From NCBI GenBank assembly GCA_903845465.1, contig CAIMXQ010000009.1:1-48536 (forward strand): a DNA stretch of 48,536 nucleotides. Reading direction: 5' to 3'. This DNA is from an uncultured Actinomycetes bacterium (GTDB lineage: Bacteria > Actinomycetota > Actinomycetes > Nanopelagicales > Nanopelagicaceae). This document shows positions 19,663 to 27,174 of the stretch, piece by piece; positions within the stretch are counted from its first letter, which is position 1, and every line of letters starts with the position of its first letter. The notes below the pieces were generated by a model, which did not search any database, was not told the origin of the DNA, and saw nothing but the letters and a program-made list of their open reading frames with translations. Position numbers and translations under genes: made by a program.

Positions 19663-19782
19663 ATCCGTATTGTGCCCTTGATTTCTCAAAGAACTAGCAC
19701 GCTGATATCAGATGGCTCACCTCACTTTTGCGCGAGAGCTAAGCCATTGCTATCGTTACCCTGTTATTTCGGCTCGAACGCT

Positions 19783-19788
19783 TAGGAT
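19783..19788 (+). promoter_or_regulatory. Candidate -10 element TAGGAT for the tRNA-Leu transcript
   Basis: TAGGAT 24 bp before the tRNA 5' end, with CTGTTA 16 bp upstream as a weak -35. Confidence 0.45.
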
Positions 19789-19812
19789 TACTCCACAGCG
19801 AGCGGGTTACTC

Positions 19813-19896
19813 GTCCGGGTGGCGGAATTGGCAGACGCGCTAGCTTGAGGTGCTAGTTCTCGCAAGGGATTCGGGGTTCAAGTCCCCGTTCGGACA
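19813..19896 (+). tRNA. tRNA-Leu, anticodon GAG (19847-19849)
   Basis: Acceptor GTCCGGG/TTCGGAC, anticodon stem CTAGC-TTGAGGT-GCTAG, long variable arm, T-arm GGGG-TTCAAGT-CCCC; CCA not encoded. Confidence 0.95.
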
Positions 19897-19904
19897 CAGT
19901 TACG

Positions 19905-20447
19905 GTGGTTGATTACAGTATGGAAATCTCAGAGGCATTATCGCTCATACGAGCTATCCCCGATTTCCCATCCTCCGGAGTTCTCTTTCAAGATATTACC
20001 CCGCTGCTAGCGAACCCAGATGCAATGAATGCAATCATCAGTGCGCTCGCCGAGTTTGATACGTCGGCGGACATAGTTGCAGGTGTAGAGGCTCGTGGCT
20101 TTATCTTGGGTAGCGCCTTAGCGATGCAGCGATCATCTGGATTTGTTCCTATTCGCAAAAAAGGGAAATTGCCAGCTGATGTTTTTTCGCAATCGTATGG
20201 TCTGGAATACGGTCACGACATTATTGAAATTCATCGTGATGCTTTCTCCCCCGCACAAAATGTTCTGCTTGTAGATGACGTCTTAGCAACTGGTGGGACT
20301 ATTGAAGCGGCGCTTCGATTGATCGAAGAAGCCGGAGCTAACGTTTCATCGGTTGTGGTTCTTTTAGAGATCTCAGCTCTCGGTGGGCGATCAAAGATTG
20401 CCGAGTCTTATCCCAACGTTGCGATACATGCTCTGGTTGTTGCTTAA
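19905..20447 (+). CDS. apt: Adenine phosphoribosyltransferase (ATG at 19920 is an alternative start)
   Basis: IRAIPDFPSSGVLFQDITPLL, GVEARGFILGSALA, VLLVDDVLATGGTIEAA (PRPP motif). Confidence 0.95.
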   Translation: MVDYSMEISEALSLIRAIPDFPSSGVLFQDITPLLANPDAMNAIISALAEFDTSADIVAGVEARGFILGSALAMQRSSGFVPIRKKGKLPADVFSQSYGLEYGHDIIEIHRDAFSPAQNVLLVDDVLATGGTIEAALRLIEEAGANVSSVVVLLEISALGGRSKIAESYPNVAIHALVVA

Positions 20448-22294
20448 TGCGGATTAAGGAGATTCAAGCTCTTCGCGCATTGGCTTCTCTGCTTGTCGTT
20501 ATCTATCACGCGAAATTGATCGGTGGCGGCTATATCGGCGTGGATATCTTCTACGTTATCTCGGGTTATCTAATCACTGGTCTACTACTGCGAGAGCTTG
20601 AAAATAGTAGAACGATCTCCTTCAAATCTTTCTATACGCGCAGAATCAAAAGATTGCTTCCATCATCATTCTTAGTTCTCATCTGTACCGCAGTTGTAGC
20701 GTGGCTTCTCTATCCAGCAACTATGCGACATGAGCTCGGAAAGGATATCGCCGCTGCTGGAATCTATATCTCGAACTATCTATTTGCTGTATGGCAGATG
20801 GATTATCAGAATTTAGGAGCTATTCCCCCAGTTGTCATTCACTACTGGTCTCTAGCAGTTGAAGAGCAGTTCTATCTCGTCTGGCCGTTGCTCATTTTCA
20901 TCTTGCACAAACGCGGTGGAGGACGATTAGTTGGGCAAGGTGTAGCGGCAATTACGGTCGCTACATTCATCTGGAGTTACGTTCAAACTCACACTTCTCC
21001 GATATGGGCTTTCTATTCGCTTCCAACTCGTGCATGGGAACTTGGAATAGGCGCCCTCTTGCTTTTCATACCGAAATTCACGAAGGGTAAGCGGCCTCTT
21101 GCAGTAGCAGCAATGGCTGCAATCGCATACGGCTCTGTACATTTCAATGACAATACTGCTTTCCCCGGTGTTGCAGCTCTGCTTCCGGTAATAGGCACGG
21201 CAATTGCGATCGGAACTATTGGATATTGGCCAGAAATTCTCAAGAGGATTTCTCATCTTCGAATAGTGCAGTGGTTAGGTGAGATCTCCTATCCGCTCTA
21301 CTTATGGCATTGGCCTGTTTTAGTAATTCCCGCTGTCTACTTGGGACATGGACTCCATATCTATCAACGGGCATTGTGCGTAGTGATCACCTGCATTTTG
21401 GCTGATGTCACTCATAGATGGATTGAGAAACCACTGCGTATAAAAGAGTTGTCGAGAAAGAGAATAACCAAGGTAGCGAGCCTGGCAACTCTAGTTTCAC
21501 TGACTCTCAGTTTTTCAATTTATTCAACCTATGCCAATACCATTCGACTTCCGAACGGAACAACTTCGGCGCTAGCCCAAGTATTGGAAAAACCTCTCAT
21601 TTACGGTGATGGTTGTCATGTGAACAACGGAGAGAGTAAGTCCGGTGATTGCACCTATGGAGTTCGCGGGGCAAAGGTAAAGATTGTTCTCTTTGGTGAC
21701 TCCCACGCAGCGCAATGGTTTCCAGCCCTTGATCTTTTGGCGAAACAGTATGGATTCGAATTGACCTCACTTACAAAATCATCATGTCCAGGACCTGCGG
21801 TTATGAAAGTTGACTCGATTCATTACAACGATTCTGAATGTGCTTCATGGAGAGCCAATTCGTATCTACGTATCGCCTCTATTCACCCTGATGCCGTCAT
21901 CGTGAGCGGTATGCAACAGTTCGCACGAACCACAGCAACCGCAAGCGACGCTCGCGCATGGAGAGCAGGTGAATCCATTACACGTGCTCACCTACAAGAC
22001 AGTTCCGCTCATCTGATCTATCTGATTGATACTCCGCACCCGACGCGAGATATACCCAGCTGCGTTGCCGTAGGTTCCATCACTGCGTGTAACAAGACTA
22101 AGCCTTCACCTGCGTACACAATCTCTGGTTTTTACAATATCGACCCAAACCAATGGCTATGTAAGCAAAACTGCCCCGCAATTATTGATAATCTCATTGT
22201 CTATAGAGATGCTTCTCATCTCAGCGTCGCTATGAGCCGCCACCTAGCAGGGAAGTTAGCTGTGGCACTCACCTCTTCAGGGGTCCGGTTCTAA
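20447..22294 (+). CDS. Membrane acyltransferase 3 (OafA/YrhL-like) with C-terminal SGNH hydrolase domain
   Basis: EIQALRALASLLVVIYHA, GGYIGVDIFYVISGYLIT, YWSLAVEEQFYLVWPLL; C-terminal FGDSHAAQWFPAL and DASHLS. Confidence 0.94.
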   Translation: MRIKEIQALRALASLLVVIYHAKLIGGGYIGVDIFYVISGYLITGLLLRELENSRTISFKSFYTRRIKRLLPSSFLVLICTAVVAWLLYPATMRHELGKDIAAAGIYISNYLFAVWQMDYQNLGAIPPVVIHYWSLAVEEQFYLVWPLLIFILHKRGGGRLVGQGVAAITVATFIWSYVQTHTSPIWAFYSLPTRAWELGIGALLLFIPKFTKGKRPLAVAAMAAIAYGSVHFNDNTAFPGVAALLPVIGTAIAIGTIGYWPEILKRISHLRIVQWLGEISYPLYLWHWPVLVIPAVYLGHGLHIYQRALCVVITCILADVTHRWIEKPLRIKELSRKRITKVASLATLVSLTLSFSIYSTYANTIRLPNGTTSALAQVLEKPLIYGDGCHVNNGESKSGDCTYGVRGAKVKIVLFGDSHAAQWFPALDLLAKQYGFELTSLTKSSCPGPAVMKVDSIHYNDSECASWRANSYLRIASIHPDAVIVSGMQQFARTTATASDARAWRAGESITRAHLQDSSAHLIYLIDTPHPTRDIPSCVAVGSITACNKTKPSPAYTISGFYNIDPNQWLCKQNCPAIIDNLIVYRDASHLSVAMSRHLAGKLAVALTSSGVRF

Positions 22295-22337
22295 GTGGCT
22301 GACTGCAAAGACCAAGATTTAGTGGCAGGATTCGAAC

Positions 22338-22979
22338 GTGGCTGAACTCATCTATTACTGCGGAACTATGGACAGTGGTAAATCAACGTTGGCGCTTCAG
22401 ACTGCCCATAATCACAAGAGTCGAGGCCGCACAGGTCTGATCTTTACCAATAAGGATCGAGCAGGTTCTGGAGTCATTAGTTCTCGTTTAGGGCTGCAAT
22501 CTGATGCGATTGAGGTAGAAGAGCCACTCGATATTCATAAGTTTGTCGTAGAACATCTTTCGATGGGCGAACGCATTGATTACATCATCTGCGATGAAGC
22601 GCAGTTCTATCAGCCAATTCAGATAGACCAATTGGCGCAAATCGTCGATGGTCTGGGTATCGATGTCTACGCCTTTGGAATTCTGGCTGACTTTAAGACA
22701 AAGCTCTTTCCAGGTTCTGCCCGATTGGTCGAACTCGCAGATCGTGTCAACACCCTGCAAGTTGAAGCTCTCTGTTGGTGTGGATCGCGAGCAACTCATA
22801 ATGCGCGAACCGTCAATGGAGCCATGGTCACAGAAGGCGAACAAGTGGTTGTTGGCGACGTCGGAAAGAGCGATGAAGTCGCATACGAAGTCCTCTGCAG
22901 GCGACATCACATGCGTCGGGTTACCGCACGTGCATCTCGAGCAGGACATATGAGCTCTGACCCACTACCGTTCACCTAG
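22338..22979 (+). CDS. tdk: Thymidine kinase (type II)
   Basis: YYCGTMDSGKSTLALQ P-loop, CDEAQFY, CWCGSRATHNAR and CRRHH zinc ligands; GTG start. Confidence 0.93.
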   Translation: MAELIYYCGTMDSGKSTLALQTAHNHKSRGRTGLIFTNKDRAGSGVISSRLGLQSDAIEVEEPLDIHKFVVEHLSMGERIDYIICDEAQFYQPIQIDQLAQIVDGLGIDVYAFGILADFKTKLFPGSARLVELADRVNTLQVEALCWCGSRATHNARTVNGAMVTEGEQVVVGDVGKSDEVAYEVLCRRHHMRRVTARASRAGHMSSDPLPFT

Positions 22980-23024
22980 AAAATCCTCCAGATACAGAAA
23001 TCATCGAGAAGAAAAGGTTCAACC

Positions 23025-24065
23025 ATGAATACGCGCGCCTATGCAGCCCTCGCCGCCAAAGAGAAGCTCGTTCCTTACGAATTCGATCGTCGGGCTCTGG
23101 GTGCACACGATGTAGCGCTCGACATCGCATATGCAGGTATCTGTCACTCAGATATCCATCAAGCGCGCGAAGAGTGGGGACCTGCCATCTTCCCGATGGT
23201 TCCAGGACATGAGATTGCAGGAAAAGTCACAGCAATCGGAAGCGCAGTATCAAAGTTTAAAGTAGGAGACCTCATCGGCGTAGGAGTTTTTGTTGATTCA
23301 TGTCGGGTCTGCGAAAACTGCAAGGCGGGTCTGCAGCAATATTGCTTAGAGGGAATGACAGGAACGTATAACCAGCTCGAGCGTGACGGTGTCACTGTAG
23401 CGATGGGTGGATATAGCAACTACTTCGTTATCAACGAAGATTATGCAGTCACAATTCCTACAAATCTTCCACTCGAAGGTGTTGCTCCACTTCTGTGCGC
23501 AGGAATCACTTTGTACTCCCCTATTAAGCACTGGGGCGTAGGGCCAGGAAAGAAAGTTGCTGTGATGGGTCTTGGCGGATTAGGCCATATGGGAGTTAAG
23601 TTTGCAGCAGCCATGGGAGCAGATGTCACCGTTCTCTCTCACTCGCCTCAAAAGGAGGCAGATGCACGCGCAATGGGCGCACACTCATTCATCGCAACTA
23701 ACGACAAGACAGTATTTGCGAAGCACGCTAAAACCTTCGATGTCATTCTCAATACAGTGAGCGCAGAGCTTGATATCGATCTATATCTCAATCTGCTCAA
23801 ACTTGATGGAACCCTCGTCGTGATTGGTCTTCCCGGCAAGCCTTATGCCTTGAATGCCGGAACTCTACTTAATGGACGTCGCTCTATCAGTGGATCAATG
23901 ATTGGTGGCATGCCAGAGCTTCAAGAGATGCTCAATTTCTGCGGCGAGAAGAATATTGTGAGTGATGTTGAGGTCATTAAGGCCGACTATATAAATGAGG
24001 CTTACGAACGCACTGTTGCAAGTGATGTTAAATATAGATTCGTCATCGACGCATCAACCTTTTAA
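23025..24065 (+). CDS. Zinc-dependent, NAD(P)-dependent alcohol dehydrogenase (cinnamyl-ADH type)
   Basis: GICHSDIHQAREEWG, PMVPGHEIAGKVTAIG, CRVCENCKAGLQQYC, GLGGLGHMGVKFA. Confidence 0.94.
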   Translation: MNTRAYAALAAKEKLVPYEFDRRALGAHDVALDIAYAGICHSDIHQAREEWGPAIFPMVPGHEIAGKVTAIGSAVSKFKVGDLIGVGVFVDSCRVCENCKAGLQQYCLEGMTGTYNQLERDGVTVAMGGYSNYFVINEDYAVTIPTNLPLEGVAPLLCAGITLYSPIKHWGVGPGKKVAVMGLGGLGHMGVKFAAAMGADVTVLSHSPQKEADARAMGAHSFIATNDKTVFAKHAKTFDVILNTVSAELDIDLYLNLLKLDGTLVVIGLPGKPYALNAGTLLNGRRSISGSMIGGMPELQEMLNFCGEKNIVSDVEVIKADYINEAYERTVASDVKYRFVIDASTF

Positions 24066-24077
24066 CTAACTGATCTA

Positions 24078-24812
24078 TTATTTAAAGGCGTGCACTGCTG
24101 TCGCAATAAGCGGAGCTATGACAAGCGCGGGCAAAAGGTTCGCTACTGCGATTCGCTTTATATCCAAAAGGCGCAGTGCAATGCCTACAAGCATGAGACC
24201 TCCACAGATAGTCATTGCATCAATTTGATATTGGCTCAATATCGAACCTGAGGCGAGACCGATCACTGTCCAGAATCCCTGGTAGAGAGCAACGGGAATG
24301 ATCGATGCAGCAACTCCCCAGCCAAGTGTCGATGCAAATGCCATAGATGCGAAGAAGTCGAGTGAAGATTTCAAAATAAGTTGATCTATCCCCTGTGACA
24401 TGCCGTCGCTGACGCTTCCAAGGATTGCCAGTGGACCAATAACAAAGAGCAGTGAAGCAGAAACAAAACCTTCTACAAATGGGCTTTCGTTCGACGCTTT
24501 GAACTTCTTACGTAGATTCTCGCCGAAGGAATCTAATCTCGTTTCTAGCGATAATGCTGAACCGAGCAGACCACCTAGAAGCATTGAAGCAAGAATAATG
24601 AGCAGAGATGCACCCTTAGCAAAAGAAGATGTGAAAGATGAGCTCCAGAGGGGAATAATCGCCGATGTAGCACCTAGCAAAGTAATGAGTCCGAGAATAT
24701 CTGTGATCAAACTGGTTGCAGATTTAGTAATACGCGTGCCAACTGCTATTCCTATTGTCGACCCAATGATGATTGCACCGACATTAATGACAGTGCCTAG
24801 TCCGATAAACAT
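24078..24812 (-). CDS. DUF554 family membrane protein
   Basis: FIGLGTVINVGAIIIGSTIGIAVG N-terminus; multi-TM. Confidence 0.88.
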   Translation of the reverse strand: MFIGLGTVINVGAIIIGSTIGIAVGTRITKSATSLITDILGLITLLGATSAIIPLWSSSFTSSFAKGASLLIILASMLLGGLLGSALSLETRLDSFGENLRKKFKASNESPFVEGFVSASLLFVIGPLAILGSVSDGMSQGIDQLILKSSLDFFASMAFASTLGWGVAASIIPVALYQGFWTVIGLASGSILSQYQIDAMTICGGLMLVGIALRLLDIKRIAVANLLPALVIAPLIATAVHAFK

Positions 24813-24824
24813 TGATTAACTATA
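24813..24824 (-). promoter_or_regulatory. Candidate leaderless promoter -10 (TATAGT-6-ATG) for DUF554
   Basis: TANNNT six nt before the ATG, no SD. Confidence 0.6.
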
Positions 24825-24834
24825 GACTCTCGAC
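24823..24834 (+). promoter_or_regulatory. Candidate leaderless promoter -10 (TAGACT-6-ATG) for the YczE-like gene, overlapping the opposing -10 by 2 bp
   Basis: TANNNT six nt before the ATG, no SD. Confidence 0.6.
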
Positions 24835-25503
24835 ATGAAGTTGACTGGCCTCCGGACACTCTTAACACCTCACAAGACTGTTCCTATAACCCCATGGCGT
24901 GCAGAGACGCGATGGGACCTCTCCCTGAGCCGAGTCCTTATTCTCTTTACGGGGTTAATTATTTTTGGTTTAGGTGACTCATTATTGATTCAAGGTAATC
25001 AAGGAAATGCGCCATGGACTGTCTTTGCCCAAGGGTTAACATTCAAGACCGGCTTGAGTATCGGTTTCGCAACTCTTCTTATTAGTTCCTTTGTATTATT
25101 AATATGGATACCACTACGCGAGAAGCCAGGATTCGGAACCCTCTCCAACATCATTCTGATAGCTACCTTTATCCAGGTAGGTACCCAAATATTTCCTGAA
25201 CAGAGCTCGATGACATCCGGAATCCTCTTTGATCTCATTGGTATCGCAATGGTGGGATTGGGCTCAGCTCTCTACATCACATGTGGCCTTGGTCCCGGTC
25301 CACGCGATGGCGCTATGACTGGAATTCACTACCGAACTGGAATCCGTGTAGGTCGCGTGAGATTGGGGATTGAGCTAGTGGTCCTCATTATTGGGTGGTT
25401 CATGGGCGGCTCTGTGGGAGTTGGAACTGCCCTCTTTGCGCTCCTGATTGGGCAATCAGTAGCCATTTTCTTAGGAATCGTCGCGCGTCTGACTCCGAAG
25501 TAG
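24835..25503 (+). CDS. YczE/YyaS/YitT-like integral membrane protein
   Basis: GLGDSLLIQGNQGNAPWTVFAQGL, ITCGLGPGPRDGAMTGIHYRTGIRVGRVR motifs. Confidence 0.87.
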   Translation: MKLTGLRTLLTPHKTVPITPWRAETRWDLSLSRVLILFTGLIIFGLGDSLLIQGNQGNAPWTVFAQGLTFKTGLSIGFATLLISSFVLLIWIPLREKPGFGTLSNIILIATFIQVGTQIFPEQSSMTSGILFDLIGIAMVGLGSALYITCGLGPGPRDGAMTGIHYRTGIRVGRVRLGIELVVLIIGWFMGGSVGVGTALFALLIGQSVAIFLGIVARLTPK

Positions 25504-25517
25504 CGCAACCAATCAAC

Positions 25518-25523
25518 TAACCT
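25518..25523 (+). promoter_or_regulatory. Candidate -10 element TAACCT for the NCS2 permease transcript
   Basis: TANNNT hexamer; predicted TSS at about 25530, the first base of the SD-pairing arm. Confidence 0.4.
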
Positions 25524-25529
25524 GACGAC

Positions 25530-25608
25530 AACCTTCCCCCGGGTTTGTGACCCGTCACTTCACACGGGGTCGCAAACACCCCCGATAACAAAATCAGGAA
25601 GGTTCGTC
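25530..25608 (+). promoter_or_regulatory. Candidate structured 5' leader (putative cis-regulatory RNA) of the NCS2 purine permease
   Basis: AACCTTCC (25530-25537) is exactly complementary to GGAAGGTT (25597-25604), which contains the SD; inner helix GGG-TTTGTGACCC (25541-25553) with GGGTCGCAAA-CA-CCC (25567-25581, 2-nt bulge, one G-U). Confidence 0.6.
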
Positions 25609-27123
25609 ATGCTTGATACTTTCTTCAAAATATCAGAACGTGGCTCAACTGTAGGACGTGAAGTACGAGGCGGTTTCGTCACCTTCTTCACCATGGCCTA
25701 CATCGTTGCCCTCAATCCACTCATTCTTGGTGGAGCAAAAGACAGCACTGGCCATTACCTCGGTGGCGGAACTGACGGTGCAAACTTTGCGGCTATCGCA
25801 GCGATGACCGCACTGATGGCTGGTCTGCTCACACTCTTTATGGGAGCGTATGCAAACTTTCCACTAGCACTTGCTACAGGCCTCGGGCTTAACACATTCG
25901 TTGCAGTGGGAATTGCCTCTCGCATGACATGGGCAGATGCGATGGGACTCATCGTTGTTGAAGGCTTCATCATTACCGTTCTAGTTCTCACTGGATTTAG
26001 AACAGCTGTATTCCGCGCCGTACCTCAGCAACTCAAGATTGCGATATCAGTCGGTATCGGACTATTTATTACCTTGATTGGTCTCGTTGATGCAGGGTTC
26101 GTTCGTCGCACAGGTCAAGGCCCAGTACCAGTTACTTTGGGCGATAACGGCAATCTCGTTGGATGGCCAATCATCGTCTTCGGATTCGGATTGATCACAA
26201 TCATCGTTCTCATGATTCGTAAGGTTAAAGGCGCAATTCTCATCGGAGTTATCGCCGCGACTGTTCTTTCGATTATCGTCGAGAAGGCCTTTAAGATCGG
26301 TGAGAATTACCTTCCTAAGGGCGTTGTCGATAATGTCTTTGGCGGAAAAATGCCGGCCGACTATAAGGGCTTTGTCACAGCTGGTGGCGACTATGTCAAT
26401 CCAAAGGGTTGGGGACTCAACGTGCCTCATATCCCATCCAAGATTGTTGATAAGCCAGATTTCAGCCTCTTTGGGCACTTCAGCCTCTTTGGTGCATTCC
26501 ATGTAAGCGGTGTCTCAATCGTTGCAGCAGTACTACTTGTCTTCACGCTATTGCTTTCAGACTTCTTCGACACAGTGGGTACTGTCACCGCAATCGCAAC
26601 AGAAGGTGGATTGATCGACGGTGCGGGAAATATCCCAAACAACAATCGCATTCTCTTTGTTGACTCGGTTGCAGCTGCAGCAGGTGGCGTTGGAAGCATT
26701 TCGTCAAACACCAGCTACATCGAATCAGCCTCTGGTGTGGGTGAAGGTGCTCGTACTGGTCTTGCTTCAGTAGTCACAGGAGTCCTCTTCCTGCTGACTA
26801 CTTTCTTGGCACCAGTAGTGAAGGTGATTCCATACGAGGCAGCAACTCCTGCACTCGTTATCGTAGGTTTCTTGATGATGTCTCAGATCAAAGATATTGA
26901 TTGGTCTGATTACGGAATCGGAATGCCAGCCTTCCTTTCAATTATCTTGATGCCATTCACATACAACATCTCAGTAGGTATTGGTGCTGGCTTTATTGCA
27001 CACGTACTTATACGAGTAGTTCAGGGCCGTAGCAAAGAAGTACATGCACTTCTGTACTTAGTTTCTGCTCTCTTTGTTGTCTACTTCTTGCAATCACCTA
27101 TCAATATGTGGGTAAGCAAATAG
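25609..27123 (+). CDS. NCS2 family permease (AzgA-like adenine/guanine/hypoxanthine transporter)
   Basis: GGFVTFFTMAYIVALNPLIL, LATGLGLNTFVA, LLLSDFFDTVGTVTAIATEGGL, SNTSYIESASGVGEGARTGLAS. Confidence 0.95.
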   Translation: MLDTFFKISERGSTVGREVRGGFVTFFTMAYIVALNPLILGGAKDSTGHYLGGGTDGANFAAIAAMTALMAGLLTLFMGAYANFPLALATGLGLNTFVAVGIASRMTWADAMGLIVVEGFIITVLVLTGFRTAVFRAVPQQLKIAISVGIGLFITLIGLVDAGFVRRTGQGPVPVTLGDNGNLVGWPIIVFGFGLITIIVLMIRKVKGAILIGVIAATVLSIIVEKAFKIGENYLPKGVVDNVFGGKMPADYKGFVTAGGDYVNPKGWGLNVPHIPSKIVDKPDFSLFGHFSLFGAFHVSGVSIVAAVLLVFTLLLSDFFDTVGTVTAIATEGGLIDGAGNIPNNNRILFVDSVAAAAGGVGSISSNTSYIESASGVGEGARTGLASVVTGVLFLLTTFLAPVVKVIPYEAATPALVIVGFLMMSQIKDIDWSDYGIGMPAFLSIILMPFTYNISVGIGAGFIAHVLIRVVQGRSKEVHALLYLVSALFVVYFLQSPINMWVSK

Positions 27124-27142
27124 TCAATAAATAAAAATTAGG

Positions 27143-27173
27143 AAAGGCCCTACAGATTCACTGTGGGGCCTTT
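27143..27173. terminator. Bidirectional intrinsic terminator between the NCS2 permease and ung
   Basis: AAAGGCCC-T-ACAG-ATTCA-CTGT-G-GGGCCTTT stem; T-rich on the + side, and AATTTTTATTTATT on the opposite strand. Confidence 0.9.
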
Positions 27174-27174
27174 C

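Noticed and set aside
22488-22949. 153-aa minus-strand ORF opposite tdk
   Set aside because: Antisense of a conserved gene with no recognisable motif
25530-25608. Known purine riboswitch upstream of the permease
   Set aside because: Helix arrangement and sequence do not resemble the conserved three-way-junction purine aptamer; kept only as an unclassified candidate leader
26062-26502. 146-aa minus-strand ORF opposite the NCS2 permease
   Set aside because: Antisense of a membrane protein yields acidic/polar shadow sequence; no start context or domain
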